Source: Armatimonadota bacterium (GTDB lineage: Bacteria; Armatimonadota; Zipacnadia; Zipacnadales; JABUFB01). Taken from it: 64,000 bases of DNA. The stretch is from positions 185,733-249,732 of the forward strand of contig JABUFB010000012.1 in the NCBI GenBank assembly GCA_013314775.1, written 5' to 3'. The position numbers and the translations under genes were made by a program. Positions 18,401-27,705 of this stretch are shown here, piece by piece; the stretch's first letter is position 1, and each line of letters starts with the position of its first letter. The notes below the pieces were generated by a model that had not been told where the DNA came from, did no database searches, and saw only the letters and a list, made by a program, of their open reading frames with translations.

Positions 18401-18469
18401 CCGTGCCAAGACGCGTGCTGCCCGGTCGCCCATGGTCGTACGCGACACCTCCCCGGCGAAAGCGGGCAT
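15437..18469 (-). CDS. Large exported TPR-repeat protein
   Basis: 1010 aa; N-terminal hydrophobic export signal (about 30-47, ending PAIAQQ), then about 24-26 tandem TPR-like repeats over nearly the whole length (A-L-x-x-Y-x-x-A-L, L-G-x-A-Y/L-x-x-x-G patterns such as SYDLGRAAEACGDYPLALS). It probably scaffolds an envelope complex. The start is taken at the ATG whose A is the last base of the hisI stop (TGATG), giving translational coupling; an ATG 12 codons later (18433) would shorten the leader. An 11-bp G/C homopolymer lies in the coding sequence at 17702-17712. The C-terminus overlaps the kinase gene. Confidence 0.8.
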   Translation of the reverse strand: MPAFAGEVSRTTMGDRAARVLARRGSIFLHALSGVLGLLVCLTPAIAQQPQTSDAKALMAEGIKLARDGNHARAALVFQQVVMLYPADFDARYNFALALYNAGNLAGAEVQFGLALEIQPNSAEAHRGLGLTLNALHRYAEAAAHLRAAVAARPKDAAAQGALGRAYLGAGNPRKAIEPLRAAIRLQPDNAGVSYDLGRAAEACGDYPLALSSYSRSLSRKPDSLPSAMGLARAALALKKPLQAVEALRPFVAPPPTDPAFWRLLMRGYDGIGLEEEAMRARLTLADLAEPGESAQLRAQAAERLIGLNRFPEALLELQLAAVEDPANTEVLLLMARCHRELGDKGREIETLRTAAARQPSDATVGLGLATALAGAGSNAEALSVLERALSVEPANETALRMAADTAGALGRLQDREQYLRRILALNPRSPRDRMALVDCLVERDQTAQALLEAHEALLAPDPPAEAFIKTAQLAERIGSRDIAIDQWKALALKHPDRTAQAALEAGRLLVASHRIPEAVDTYTRALAREPESPDLELALARAWQARGRDENALPILEKLVARKPEFTPARAALAESLAWLGRDDEARAHAERVLATHKLDAASCRAVATVYERAGQPAEAWEALERLIPDRAPLASVLSVLQGMYARAGSEEEGGWRLYELFAANPGHPEIGLTAAALLARAGHTSEAQEILLRISAQPPWRHRALGQLSRMYLSAGAPDKAIWALRRLLESDPNHVWVIVALLELEQRPDMAADALPTLQRLVVSIPGSPAFWTAAAELAGFLGKTTQTIPRMRAITAENPGDPGPATGLAALHLLDGDARAADLAISAVPELLRQDRALLNIYASARLELGDPEGALRLMERAVRTGLAEPEDHLLLARIQHQAGRHELRLWHLSQALILDPASETAREGIEDCIAGHFVSAETVLAALSDVYYHHPDSALVQDLARQVALDMEVTDLVAEWQAVHQAAPASPLRPRTGRMGRAGLTREDSLDEDPSELGTEDTVGP
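17702..17712. repeat. 11-bp homopolymer tract inside the TPR gene
   Basis: Eleven consecutive G on the plus strand (C on the coding strand) encode Ala-Pro-Pro-Pro at about residue 253 of the TPR protein. Only this length keeps the frame open. It is the longest mononucleotide run noticed in the window. Confidence 0.9.
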
Positions 18470-18852
18470 CACTTCTTCTTGCCGTACAGCTCCTCCGGTG
18501 GAATGAGGCATTCCGCGCAGGTCTGCCATTCGCCTTCCCGCAGTTCGCGGAAGAAACAGCTCAGGTAGCCCTCGTGGCAGACGGGCCCGACGGGCTCACA
18601 GGCCACCAGGAGCGCGTCGGCGTCGCAGTCCGTGCGGATCCACTTTACGTTGAGCGTCTGGCCGGATGTCTCGCCCTTGACCCAGAATTTCTGGCGCGAG
18701 CGGCTCCAGAAAGTGGCCAGTCCGGTGTCCACCGTGCGCCGCACTGCCTCCTCGTTCATGTACCCCAGCATCAGGACCTCGTTGGTCTCGTGGTGGATGA
18801 TGATGGCCGGGATGAGACCTTTGTCGTCGAACTTGAGTATTCCCGTGAACAT
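18469..18852 (-). CDS. hisI: Phosphoribosyl-AMP cyclohydrolase
   Basis: 127 aa, the single-domain form (not fused to HisE). Motifs: Mg-binding TDCDADALL (D75, D77, D79), Zn ligands C76, C92 in VCHEGY and C99 in SCFF, and SRSRQKFWVKGETSGQ. It opens the purine ring of PR-AMP, step 3 of histidine synthesis. The usual C-H-T-G-x-x-S-C-F is C-H-E-G-Y-L-S-C-F here. It starts 39 nt after hisF and its stop overlaps the TPR start by one base. Confidence 0.93.
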   Translation of the reverse strand: MFTGILKFDDKGLIPAIIIHHETNEVLMLGYMNEEAVRRTVDTGLATFWSRSRQKFWVKGETSGQTLNVKWIRTDCDADALLVACEPVGPVCHEGYLSCFFRELREGEWQTCAECLIPPEELYGKKK

Positions 18853-18891
18853 TTGAATCTCCGTAAGTGTGAGTTGGGCGGCCGCGCCTCG

Positions 18892-19695
18892 CTACATTCT
18901 TACGACCACACCGCGGCTGGCGAGATCACGTTTCACGTCACCCACGGTCATCTCTCCGAAATGGAAGATGGATGCCGCCAGGACCGCGTCGGCCTTGCCG
19001 TCAATGAGCGCTTCGTGCATGTGGTCCACCGTCCCCGCGCCACCTGAAGCGATGACGGGTATCGATGCACGCTCGGATATGCGGCGCAGGAGTTCCACGT
19101 CGTAACCGGTCTTAGTGCCGTCGGCGTCCATGCTGGTGACGAGAAGCTCTCCTGCACCCAGTTCCTCGGCCTTTGCGGCCCACTCCAAGGCGTCAACTTC
19201 CGTGGGGCGACTACCGCCGTGGGTGTGGACGCGCCACTCAATGTCCGCGTCGGGGTTCAGTCCCAGGTACGTGTCGTCCCGGCCCTCTCGGGGCACGCGC
19301 CGTGCGTCGATGGCGACCACGATGCACTGTCTGCCGAAACGTTCGGCGCCTTCGCTCACCACGGCCGGGTTCTCAATGGCGGCGGTCATGATCGACGCCT
19401 TATCCGCGCCGGCCTTGAGGATCGCCCGGATATCTTCTACCGAACGGATTCCGCCGCCCACGGTGAAGGGGATGAATATCTGCTCGGCAGTGCGGCGCAC
19501 GATGTCCAGCATGATGTCCCGGTGCCGCACGGAAGCTGTCACGTCCAGGAAAACCAGTTCGTCCGCGCCCTGCTCGTCATACCGGGCGGCTTGTTCCACG
19601 GGGTCTCCGGCATCCCGGAAGTTCAGGTACTTGATGCCCTTGACGACGCGCCCGTCGGTGACATCGAGACACGGAATGATGCGTTTGGCCAGCAT
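18892..19695 (-). CDS. hisF: Imidazole glycerol phosphate synthase cyclase subunit
   Basis: 267-aa TIM barrel. Catalytic acids are in place: D11 in IPCLDV and D130 in VVAIDAR; phosphate-binding loops FTVGGGIRS and ASGGAGT are visible. It converts PRFAR plus HisH-delivered ammonia to IGP and AICAR. HisH is not in the window. It is somewhat longer than the usual 250-258 aa owing to a small insert ([18 protein letters not shown]). GAGAGGA lies 6 nt before the ATG; hisI follows by 39 nt. Confidence 0.95.
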   Translation of the reverse strand: MLAKRIIPCLDVTDGRVVKGIKYLNFRDAGDPVEQAARYDEQGADELVFLDVTASVRHRDIMLDIVRRTAEQIFIPFTVGGGIRSVEDIRAILKAGADKASIMTAAIENPAVVSEGAERFGRQCIVVAIDARRVPREGRDDTYLGLNPDADIEWRVHTHGGSRPTEVDALEWAAKAEELGAGELLVTSMDADGTKTGYDVELLRRISERASIPVIASGGAGTVDHMHEALIDGKADAVLAASIFHFGEMTVGDVKRDLASRGVVVRM

Positions 19696-19723
19696 TGAAT
19701 GTCCTCTCTTCGTATCGCGTGGC

Positions 19724-21082
19724 TCACTGAAAGCTCAGGCGTTCCATGATTTCGCCCACCACATAGAAGGACCCGGTGACGCAGACTGCGCCGGATTCGC
19801 CGGCAATCTGTCGAGCGCGGTCCAGGGCTTCCAGCGGGTCTTCCACCGCTTCCGCGTCGTTCCAGGTCGGCGCGGCGCGCTCCTGCAGATCTCCGGGCGG
19901 CAGCGCTCGCGGGTTGTTGGCCCGGGTGAGCACCACCGACGGTGAAAGCGCGGAAAGCTCCCTTGCGAAGCCGGCGATGTCCTTGTCTCCGCTCATACCC
20001 ACGACCAGCGCCAGGCGGCGGAAATCCAGGTACTCGCGGAGCGCTGTGGCAAGCGCCCGCGCGGAGTCCGGGTTGTGCGCGCAGTCCAAGACAAGCCAGG
20101 GCTTCGCGCCGCGCAAGTCGAAGCGGCCCGGCCAGCGCACCTTGCGCAGCCCTTCCGTCAGATCCGCATTGCCTATAGTGTAGCCTCGGGCCGACAGTTG
20201 CTCAAGGATCCCGACCGCGACGCCGATGTTCCACGCCTGGTGCGCGCCGATGAGCGGGCAATGCAGGAAAGCTTCGCCCGTCGCGGCCAGGGCGGAGCGG
20301 ATCTGGAACTTGTCCATGGGCGGGATCGGCTCGCCCGCGTTATCCACGCGCGCCTTCACCGGAGGCTCGACGCGGTGGACCTCGGGTGCCAGGAACACTT
20401 CGGCGCCGTTCTTCGCCGCGATTTCGCGGATCGCGTTGAGCGCTTCGGAATGCTGATTCCGGGCTACCACCAGCGGCACGCCGGGCTTGGATATCTCAGC
20501 CTTCTCCCGTGCGATTGCATCCAGGGTGTCGCCGAGAATGTAGGTATGATCCAGGCCGATGGTGGTGATCGCCGCGACTCGCGGCATGACCAGGTTCGTC
20601 GCATCCAGGCGCCCGCCCAGGCCGGTCTCGTAGATGGCGATGTCCACCTCTTCGCGCAGGAAATGCAGGGCCGCGATGCCCAGGTAGGCTTCGAAGAAGG
20701 TGCACGGCTGCAGGTCAGGGTTGTCGCGCACCGCCTCGTGGGCAGGCTGCACCCGTTCCACGCAGTCTGTCAGCGCCTGCTCCGGGATCGGTCTACCGCT
20801 GACGCGCACCCGCTCGCGCAGAGAGACCAGGTGGGGCGAGGTGAACAGCCCGGTCCTGTAGCCCGCTGCGCGCAGAACGCTGTCCAGGATCGCCGCCGTC
20901 GAGCCCTTGCCCTTCGTCCCTGCGATATGCACACAGGGCACGGCGCGGTGCGGGTCGCCGAGAAGCCGCAGGAACTCGCGGGCCGAATCCAGGCTCACCG
21001 TTTCGGCGAAATGACGGTGGAAGCCCAGTCGCTCGAAATCTGTGAGCGAATCCAGGTAGCTAAGCGCCTCCGCGTAATTCAC
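19724..21082 (-). CDS. folC: Folylpolyglutamate/dihydrofolate synthase
   Basis: 452-aa Mur-ligase-fold enzyme: ATP loop [12 protein letters not shown] (about residues 53-64), [40 protein letters not shown], and the C-terminal [15 protein letters not shown]. It adds glutamate to dihydropteroate and folates. GTG start with an AGGAGAGAG site; the start lies inside the 3' end of the MFS gene (23-nt overlap). It ends 28 nt before hisF, so folate and histidine genes share a transcript. Confidence 0.92.
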   Translation of the reverse strand: MNYAEALSYLDSLTDFERLGFHRHFAETVSLDSAREFLRLLGDPHRAVPCVHIAGTKGKGSTAAILDSVLRAAGYRTGLFTSPHLVSLRERVRVSGRPIPEQALTDCVERVQPAHEAVRDNPDLQPCTFFEAYLGIAALHFLREEVDIAIYETGLGGRLDATNLVMPRVAAITTIGLDHTYILGDTLDAIAREKAEISKPGVPLVVARNQHSEALNAIREIAAKNGAEVFLAPEVHRVEPPVKARVDNAGEPIPPMDKFQIRSALAATGEAFLHCPLIGAHQAWNIGVAVGILEQLSARGYTIGNADLTEGLRKVRWPGRFDLRGAKPWLVLDCAHNPDSARALATALREYLDFRRLALVVGMSGDKDIAGFARELSALSPSVVLTRANNPRALPPGDLQERAAPTWNDAEAVEDPLEALDRARQIAGESGAVCVTGSFYVVGEIMERLSFQ

Positions 21083-22331
21083 TCTGCGCTCTCTCCTGCT
21101 GCTGGGGGATGCGGATCCGCGATGCGAAGAAGGTCATCATGATGGCCACCACACCGGCAGCCATGAACACCGATTCGTAACCATACGCTTTCCACAGCAT
21201 ACTTCCGAAAGAGGGCACGGTCATCGCAATCAAGTGGTTGATGCTGATGCCCAGCGACAGGCTCGCGGTGAGGTCCCGGGGGCTTTCGGCAATCTTCGCC
21301 ATGTACGTGTCTCGCGCCATGCCCACTGCGAAGAACAGCTGATCCACGATGAAGCAGGCGAACACCAGCATGAGCGCCCAGAAGTCCGGCAAGCCCAGAT
21401 GCTTCGCGCCGCCGTAACCGAAGCAGACCAGCATCAGGACAAGAGAATCGAACACGAGAACCTTGCGCTCGCCCAGCCTGTCCACCAGGCGGCCGATGAT
21501 GGGATTGAAGAACACGCCCACGCCGGACGAAACGATCCAGAGCTTTGCGAAAGTCGCGGGGGTCTGTTTGAACACCTCGACCAGCACCCAGCGGCCGAAG
21601 GTGAGGAAGACCTGCTTCCGGGCGCCAAAGAGCACGTTGAGCACGTAGTACAGCCAGTACTTGCGCTTCAGAACGAGGGGTTGGCGCTGCACGTGAGCGC
21701 CCACGGACCGGAGACTGAAGAACCACAGCGCGCCGATGATGCACGCGATCCCGGCGGCGTAGAAGGCGATGTCAAACTTCCACTCCGGGATGCGCAGGAT
21801 GTCCTGGGGATTCGTGCCCTGGTTCCCGCCGATGGCGTCGAAGATGAACCAGACGAGAGTCGCACCGATGATGGAGCCCACGATGCCGACCGAGCCCACC
21901 TGGCCGAGCCTGCGGCCCTTGTTGTTCGCTCCTCCCAGGCTCATGGTGAGAGACGCGCGGACGGGCATGATGAGGTGGCTACCCACTCCCCAGAAGAGGG
22001 AGAAGAAGAGCATCATGAAGAGCGTGTCGCCCATGAGCCCGAAGCCGAACATGCCCAGCGCGGTCACCAGCGCCGAGAAGGCGGCGATGCGAGCTTCGGG
22101 CAGAAAGGCCAGCGCTCCCATGATCAGGGCGTTGATGAGGCCCGGAAACTCGCGCACGAGTTCGATGTACCCGCGGGTCTCGCCGGTAATGTCGAAGCGC
22201 GCATACAGGTAATTGTTGTATGTGTTTTCGAACACGCCTCCGCAGACAGACATCATTGCGATGGCCAGCAGGTAGCGGGGCAGCTCGGGATGGACGGCGA
22301 CGGCGCGCCGATAGAGTTTCCTGATGGGCAT
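21060..22331 (-). CDS. MFS transporter
   Basis: 423 aa, about 12 transmembrane helices, with an internal break near residues 195-215 separating two six-helix halves and an MFS loop motif GRLVDRLGERKVLV. Substrate unknown. The ATG at 22331 is preferred to an in-frame GTG nine codons upstream because AGGGA sits 9 nt before it, while the GTG's purine site is too close. First gene of the operon, overlapping folC by 23 nt. Confidence 0.82.
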   Translation of the reverse strand: MPIRKLYRRAVAVHPELPRYLLAIAMMSVCGGVFENTYNNYLYARFDITGETRGYIELVREFPGLINALIMGALAFLPEARIAAFSALVTALGMFGFGLMGDTLFMMLFFSLFWGVGSHLIMPVRASLTMSLGGANNKGRRLGQVGSVGIVGSIIGATLVWFIFDAIGGNQGTNPQDILRIPEWKFDIAFYAAGIACIIGALWFFSLRSVGAHVQRQPLVLKRKYWLYYVLNVLFGARKQVFLTFGRWVLVEVFKQTPATFAKLWIVSSGVGVFFNPIIGRLVDRLGERKVLVFDSLVLMLVCFGYGGAKHLGLPDFWALMLVFACFIVDQLFFAVGMARDTYMAKIAESPRDLTASLSLGISINHLIAMTVPSFGSMLWKAYGYESVFMAAGVVAIMMTFFASRIRIPQQQERAQSELRGGA

Positions 22332-22739
22332 TGACGGGGTTCCCTGACGTTTGGGCACACTCCTCTTGGGGCGCCCTCACAAGCCAAAGACGCCCCGCAG
22401 GGCGCCTCTACCGGTAGCGTACACCTTCGCGCGCGAGGGGTCAATGGATTGGCAGCAGGCGGTGGCCGGCAACGGTGGTGGACCGGCATCGCAATGCGCT
22501 GCCGTTGATGTTTTGTGTGCCTGTACCCGCTTCGACTGATGGCGCATGGCGCCCTTGTCTCTGGTGCCCTCACCGTCACCCTCCGGCCTCGAAGGCGACA
22601 GTGGGGGCATTGTCTCAGTGGCGTCGGAAGCAGCGGCACCCGCAGCCAATGGCCGTCAGCGCCCGTCAGGGGGCGTCAGTCTGCCGCCAGCGTGAGCTGG
22701 TGGAATGAGATGGGCCTTCAGCTCTTGCTGAGCACCCGC
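22332..22739. other. Intergenic region with no recognised gene
   Basis: 408 bp between the BNR-protein gene (ending 22740) and the MFS gene start, both on the minus strand. Upstream control sequences of the MFS operon should lie here. I find no convincing coding frame, tRNA or strong promoter; a GTCAG pentamer recurs three times within about 25 bp near 22648-22672. Confidence 0.5.
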
Positions 22740-25157
22740 CTACTTCGCCACACCCGCCGCGAAGTCCGAGGTTTCTGCCAGCTTCCACGTCGCACCCTTG
22801 TCCCGCGAAACCTGGACCGCGCAGTTGTGATACTGCTCCGGGTACTCGTTCTGATATGTCAGGTCCGAAGTGTAGTAGCTATAGGACAAGTACAGGTTTC
22901 CCTGCCGGTCGATAGTGAGCTTGTGGTAGTAGATCGAGTAGCCATCAACCGGAGGAATGACCCGGGGCTGCGCGGGGCCCCAGGGACCGTTCGGAGGCTT
23001 ACTCTGGAAACTGAGCGCCGCGTAAATGTTCCCGTCGTGGTACGGGTCAACGCCCTGCCTCCACTGACGGTAGGCGGTATAGAGCGTGTCATCCGGCCCG
23101 CACACAAGCGAGATGTACGTCTGCCTTCCGATACCGTCAGCATCCGACTTGTCGTCCACGTATCCGGCATCCAGCACGTTTACCGGCTCTGTCCAGCCCG
23201 AGTAAGCGTCGTTCGGGACCAGGGACCGGCGGTAAGTGAAGTTCGCCCCGTGAGCGCCGGTCATCACGTGGATGTAGCCCTTGCTGTCCAGGGTGATTGC
23301 GGGCACATTATGCACATCATTCACCGGCGGGCCGTAGCCCAGCAGCACCTTCTCGCCGAGAGTGCCTGTTGCGCGGTCGAAGGTTGCGATGTACGTGGGC
23401 ACCCCGGGCGCATCATCCGGGGCAACTTCGCCCCAGACTACATGGGTCTTCCCCCCGCGCGTGGCCACAGACCCCGGACCGCCCGAATGCTGGCAGGCGC
23501 CCAGGCAGTTGTCGGACACCAGCACCGGTTCCCCTATCTCGATCCCCGCTTCCGTCTTCCGCGGCGCATAGAGAAGCAAATCATTGTACGAGCAGAACGT
23601 GGCCGGGTGCTCTTTCGTCTGGCGGTAGCTGAGCACCGTCGGCGGACCGTCCGGGCCATTGTGACCGGTGAACTGCTCAATGTCCGGCACGCCGCCTTCG
23701 AAGGGGATTACCTGGTAGGTTGCACCGCGATCCGGCGTGTACACCAGCACCGGCTGGTGGGGTTGTCCGGTGCGCATCGCGAGAAGCGGCGTGTAGACGC
23801 CTCCATCGGGGTCAAAGGCGACTTTCGCGCCAATGAACCCGCCGCCCATGTAAAAGCCCCGGAAGCCTTCCACCGTCGCGCGCACCGCATCCTCGAACCG
23901 CCGACTGACCCACTGTCCGTTCTCAAGTGTGGTCAGAGCCCCGGTCGTGTAGCGGTGGCTGGTGCGGTCACGTATCCAGGGGCGGTTGGTCAGGTCGAAG
24001 TACACCTCGTTCGTCACGTAATCGGGAGCGTAGCCGAACTGGTAGTTCTCGTGGCGATAGCGCTCCAGCACCACAGGTCCGTCCAGCATTCGAGATACCA
24101 GCGGCGGACCCACCAGAACCCGGATGCCCACGGTCTCCGCGACGGCTGGGTCTTTGACCGAAGCCGCGATGAGAACCCCGCCAAGTTCGGCGCCCGCAGT
24201 TGCGTCCCCTCGCACCCCCACGCGTACCGTGATTTCGGCGCTGTTGCGGTAGCGCTGCCCATCCACGCTCACCGGCGATTCCGGAGCCACAATGGCGACG
24301 TTCAAACCGTCGTCCGCGGCCGCAGTCAGTGCGAACTGATCCGGGGCGCCGGTCTGGTTGCGCAGTGTGAAGTGCACTTCGGCTTCCTGTCCCGGCTGCA
24401 GACAGCGAGTCTCGGAATACGGGAAAAGCATCCAGCGGTGCTTCTCCACCGGGAAGAACGCGGTCTCATCGCAGTTCCAGAGCGTTACGCCGGGCACGTT
24501 GAGTTTCACATCCATCTTCCCGATGCGGAAGCGCCAGGGCCTGTTGCGGTCGCCGGTGTCCGCCTCGACTTTGAACTCTCGGTTGTCGCCGGTCTTGCCC
24601 AGGTCAAAGGTGTGCAGGAGGTTGCCTGCGCCGTCGAAGAGAGGCATCTGTTGGCGGCCCGGATCGTGCAGGGCCTGGGCCTGGATAGTGAAAGCACCGA
24701 CCGGCGGGGTGAATAGCAGGTCGCCGCCGATCCCGCCATTGTTGAGCAGCATGTCGCCTTCGACCATGTACGCGCCCGAGGACAACCGTAGGCCAAAGAC
24801 AAAGTCACCTGAGGGACCGTCCACTACGAGCCGCCAGGTTCCAGGTCCGTGACAGACGGCCTCCATGACCGCCTCCTGCAGCGGCGCGGGGATGCCCGGC
24901 GAATTGCCGTCATCGGGCAGTTCCACCTGACCCACCTGGCGGCGCTGGGAATCGAACAGTGTAAACCGCACAGGGTCCGCATTTGGATAGATATTGAGGT
25001 CACGCTTGGACACTGTGACTGTAACGGGGCCGGGCTGCAGACGCAGGATGACGGTGTGGTTGCCTCGGACGACAGGCGGCAGTTCGACGCAGACCGCCGA
25101 ATGCGCCGCCGCGAGCAGTAGAACCGCGGCAGCGAGCCGCGCCAGTGCGTGATGCAT
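22740..25157 (-). CDS. Secreted BNR-repeat (sialidase-fold) protein
   Basis: 805 aa. Signal peptide 1-24 (LARLAAAVLLLAAAHSAV). The N-terminal 350 residues are beta-rich; from about 430 on it resembles BNR_4 proteins: VLVYTPDRGATYQV, KTHVVWGEVAP, LDSKGYIHVMTGAHG, LTIDRQGNLYLSYSYY, VSRDKGATWKLAE. These are Asp-box-like beta-propeller blades, found in polysaccharide-active or carbohydrate-binding proteins. No catalytic residue could be assigned. Start: ATG with AGGAGA 6 nt upstream; the longer upstream frame is Cys/Arg-rich and overlaps the permease gene. 28 nt after that permease gene. Confidence 0.78.
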   Translation of the reverse strand: MHHALARLAAAVLLLAAAHSAVCVELPPVVRGNHTVILRLQPGPVTVTVSKRDLNIYPNADPVRFTLFDSQRRQVGQVELPDDGNSPGIPAPLQEAVMEAVCHGPGTWRLVVDGPSGDFVFGLRLSSGAYMVEGDMLLNNGGIGGDLLFTPPVGAFTIQAQALHDPGRQQMPLFDGAGNLLHTFDLGKTGDNREFKVEADTGDRNRPWRFRIGKMDVKLNVPGVTLWNCDETAFFPVEKHRWMLFPYSETRCLQPGQEAEVHFTLRNQTGAPDQFALTAAADDGLNVAIVAPESPVSVDGQRYRNSAEITVRVGVRGDATAGAELGGVLIAASVKDPAVAETVGIRVLVGPPLVSRMLDGPVVLERYRHENYQFGYAPDYVTNEVYFDLTNRPWIRDRTSHRYTTGALTTLENGQWVSRRFEDAVRATVEGFRGFYMGGGFIGAKVAFDPDGGVYTPLLAMRTGQPHQPVLVYTPDRGATYQVIPFEGGVPDIEQFTGHNGPDGPPTVLSYRQTKEHPATFCSYNDLLLYAPRKTEAGIEIGEPVLVSDNCLGACQHSGGPGSVATRGGKTHVVWGEVAPDDAPGVPTYIATFDRATGTLGEKVLLGYGPPVNDVHNVPAITLDSKGYIHVMTGAHGANFTYRRSLVPNDAYSGWTEPVNVLDAGYVDDKSDADGIGRQTYISLVCGPDDTLYTAYRQWRQGVDPYHDGNIYAALSFQSKPPNGPWGPAQPRVIPPVDGYSIYYHKLTIDRQGNLYLSYSYYTSDLTYQNEYPEQYHNCAVQVSRDKGATWKLAETSDFAAGVAK

Positions 25158-25185
25158 GAGAGTTCTCCTGAGGTGATTGGGGCGA

Positions 25186-26757
25186 TCAGTCATCAACCGG
25201 CGTGCTCGTACGGTTTTCCGGCGTAGACCCAGACGGAGCGGCTTCCACCAGGCATTCGCCGGACGCTCCGGCCTCGATGCGGGCCTGGAGTTTGCTGTGC
25301 TTTCGACCATAGGTTGTGTAGATGACGATCCCGATGAAGAGCCAAACCGCGAGCCGCAGCCAGTTCTCCCACGGCAGGGATAGCATGAGCAGCAGGCACA
25401 GGGCGATGCCCAGCAGCGGCAGCACCGGGACCCAGGGACATCGGAACGGACGGGGAGCTTCGGGATGGGTGCGGCGCATGATGAGCACTGCAAGGCAGAC
25501 CATCACGAAAGCAAGCAGCGTACCGATGTTCACCAATTCCGCAAGTACCGACAAAGGCAGGAATGCGGCCATCGCGGCCACCACGATTCCGGTGAGAATG
25601 GTGGACTTGTACGGTGTCCGGAAACGCTGGTGCACTGCGCCGAAGAAGCTCTCGGGCAACAGACCGTCGCGCGCCATCGCAAGCAGAACCCGGGGCTGAC
25701 TGAGCATAAGCACAAGAAGCACCGACGTGATCCCCGCGACAGCGCCAAGAGAGATGATGAAATGCGCCCAGCCCAGGCCGTGCTCCGCGAAAGCAGATGC
25801 GATGGGGGCTTCTGTATCGATCTGGTCATAGGGAACCATTCCTGTGATGACCGCCGAAACCGCCACGTACAGTACCGTGCAGATGAGGAGCGACGCCACG
25901 ATGCCGATGGGCACGTCGCGCTGGGGGTTGCGGGCCTCCTCCGCGTGGGTGGAGACCGAATCGAAGCCGATATATGCGAAGAAGATCATGCCCGCACCGG
26001 CCAGCATCCCTACCGGCATACCCCCGGCGGTTGTCTGACCCCAGATGGTCTTCCCGAAGATCGTCACCCCCGCCCAGCCGAAGGGCGCGAAGGGCACCCA
26101 GTTGTCCGGATCGACGTACATTGCCCCCAGGATGATAACCAGGAGCACCACCGCGACCTTGAGAATGACCATCGCCGTGTTGAACCGCGCGCTCTCGCGG
26201 ATGCCCAGGACCAGAATGATGCTGAGAGCAGCCACCACGGCGAGTGCCAGGATGTCGCAGTAGCTTCCGGTGGCCACGAACCTGCCGGCGGTTGCGTCGA
26301 AATCGAAGGGTGCGCTGGCTAACGAGGGGGGTATCTCGAGGCCGAAGATGCCGATGAAGCTCTGGGCGTACTTCGACCAACCGTGCGCGACGGACGCCGA
26401 TGCCACGGTGTATTCCAGCACCAGGTCCCAGCCGATGATCCAGGCGAGAAGCTCACCCATGGTGGCGTAGGCGTAAGTATATGCAGAACCAGCAACCGGG
26501 GTGAGTGCCGCGAACTCGGCGTAACTCAGGGCGGCAAGGGCGCAGGCGAATCCGGCCACGATGAAGGAGACGATCAGGGCCGGCCCGGTGCGTTCGTGGG
26601 CAACCAAACCTGTGATGACGAAAATGCCTGCTCCGATGATGCAGCCGATCCCCAGGCTTGTGAGCCCCAATGGCCCCAGTACCCGGCGCAGGCGGTTCTC
26701 GCCCTGCATTTCCTCATAGACCTGCTCCAGGGACTTACAAGCGAAGAGTCGATTCAT
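25186..26757 (-). CDS. APC-family amino acid permease (CAT type)
   Basis: 523 aa with 12-14 transmembrane helices. The N-terminus LTSLGIGCIIGAGIFVITG holds the G-x-G-I unwound helix-1 motif of APC carriers, and the AYTYAYATMGELLAWIIGWDLVLEY segment matches the cationic amino acid transporter branch. Likely proton-coupled uptake of an amino acid; which one is not readable. It lies 45 nt after the GDPD gene and 28 nt before the BNR gene, in one operon. Confidence 0.87.
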   Translation of the reverse strand: MNRLFACKSLEQVYEEMQGENRLRRVLGPLGLTSLGIGCIIGAGIFVITGLVAHERTGPALIVSFIVAGFACALAALSYAEFAALTPVAGSAYTYAYATMGELLAWIIGWDLVLEYTVASASVAHGWSKYAQSFIGIFGLEIPPSLASAPFDFDATAGRFVATGSYCDILALAVVAALSIILVLGIRESARFNTAMVILKVAVVLLVIILGAMYVDPDNWVPFAPFGWAGVTIFGKTIWGQTTAGGMPVGMLAGAGMIFFAYIGFDSVSTHAEEARNPQRDVPIGIVASLLICTVLYVAVSAVITGMVPYDQIDTEAPIASAFAEHGLGWAHFIISLGAVAGITSVLLVLMLSQPRVLLAMARDGLLPESFFGAVHQRFRTPYKSTILTGIVVAAMAAFLPLSVLAELVNIGTLLAFVMVCLAVLIMRRTHPEAPRPFRCPWVPVLPLLGIALCLLLMLSLPWENWLRLAVWLFIGIVIYTTYGRKHSKLQARIEAGASGECLVEAAPSGSTPENRTSTPVDD

Positions 26758-26802
26758 CGCCGCGGGTTCCTCCAGATAGGCATGGTGATTCGGCGCGTTT
26801 CG

Positions 26803-27705
26803 CTAGGGTTCAGACAGGGTCTTCAGGGCAAGAGCCGGGTCATTGGTGGTGATGGACGCCACCCCGGCCCGGGCGAGTGCTTGCATGTCGGCAGGATTGT
26901 CCACCGTCCACGCCCAGACCGCCATTCCCGCGAGCTGGGCCCGTTTCAGCAGGGCGGGAAGGATACCCTTATACGCAACATCCACAAACTGCACGTTCGC
27001 CGAGAGCGCGGTCTCCAGCAGTTGCTCGGCAAGTTCCGAGTCGTCCTCGGGAATGCCGCCTGTGAGCCAGCCTACCGGCAGAGCGGGTTCAATCTGGCGC
27101 ATCTGGGCGCAAGTCTCGAGATTGAAGGAGATGATTGTGCAGGCGCCCAGGGCATTGCAGGAGCGGATAGTCTTTGCCACCTGTTCGGCGATCCCCGGTT
27201 GCTTCACCTCGACGATGAGGTGCATCTTCCCGCGCAGGAGTTCGAGGGTCTCAGCGAGAGTGGGGATGCGCTCCCCTGCATACTGCGGGCCCTTCCAGGA
27301 GCCGGCGTCCAGCGCCCGGAGTTCGGCGAGGGTCATCTCCGGGATCCTGCCCGTCCCGTCTGTGCATCGGTTTACGGTGGCATCGTGGCTGAGGACCACG
27401 TGGCCGTCGGCGGACAGGTACACATCGCATTCGGCCGCGGGCGAGCCTGCGTCCATTGCGGCGCGGAATGCGGCGAGGGTGTTCTCGGGCGCGATTGCCG
27501 AGAACCCCCTGTGGGCGACGATGAGCGGCAGTTCCGGTCGGACGAGGGGATGGGCGTCGGTCATGGTACGAGGTGCACTCACTTTCGGTTCGTCGGCCCA
27601 GACACAGGGCCCGACAGAGACACGTGCCGGGCCCATGCAGCCGTAGAGAAGCAGAGCAAGAACGGCAACGCCACTGCCGTGGCGTCGATGGAAGACCGCA
27701 CTCAC
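26803..27705 (-). CDS. Glycerophosphodiester phosphodiesterase, exported
   Basis: 300 aa. N-terminal hydrophobic stretch ending LLLYGC, a possible lipobox with Cys at about 23. The GDPD TIM barrel begins at about 62: LIVAHRGFSAIAPENTL (catalytic His in HRG, metal Glu), AECDVYLSADGHVVLSHD (metal acids and second His). It hydrolyses glycerophosphodiesters to glycerol-3-phosphate and an alcohol, at the outer face of the inner membrane or in the periplasm. GTG start overlaps the upstream stop by 4 nt (GTGA). Confidence 0.87.
   Translation of the reverse strand: MSAVFHRRHGSGVAVLALLLYGCMGPARVSVGPCVWADEPKVSAPRTMTDAHPLVRPELPLIVAHRGFSAIAPENTLAAFRAAMDAGSPAAECDVYLSADGHVVLSHDATVNRCTDGTGRIPEMTLAELRALDAGSWKGPQYAGERIPTLAETLELLRGKMHLIVEVKQPGIAEQVAKTIRSCNALGACTIISFNLETCAQMRQIEPALPVGWLTGGIPEDDSELAEQLLETALSANVQFVDVAYKGILPALLKRAQLAGMAVWAWTVDNPADMQALARAGVASITTNDPALALKTLSEP

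Noticed and set aside
16928..18568. 546-codon plus-strand frame opposite the TPR gene
   Set aside because: Mirror of the repeat structure of the TPR gene; composition (Gln, Gly, Arg, His) and lack of a ribosome site argue against coding.
22515..24716. 733-codon plus-strand frame opposite the BNR-protein gene
   Set aside because: The minus frame has a signal peptide, ribosome site and BNR blades; the plus frame is an Arg/Val/His-rich shadow.
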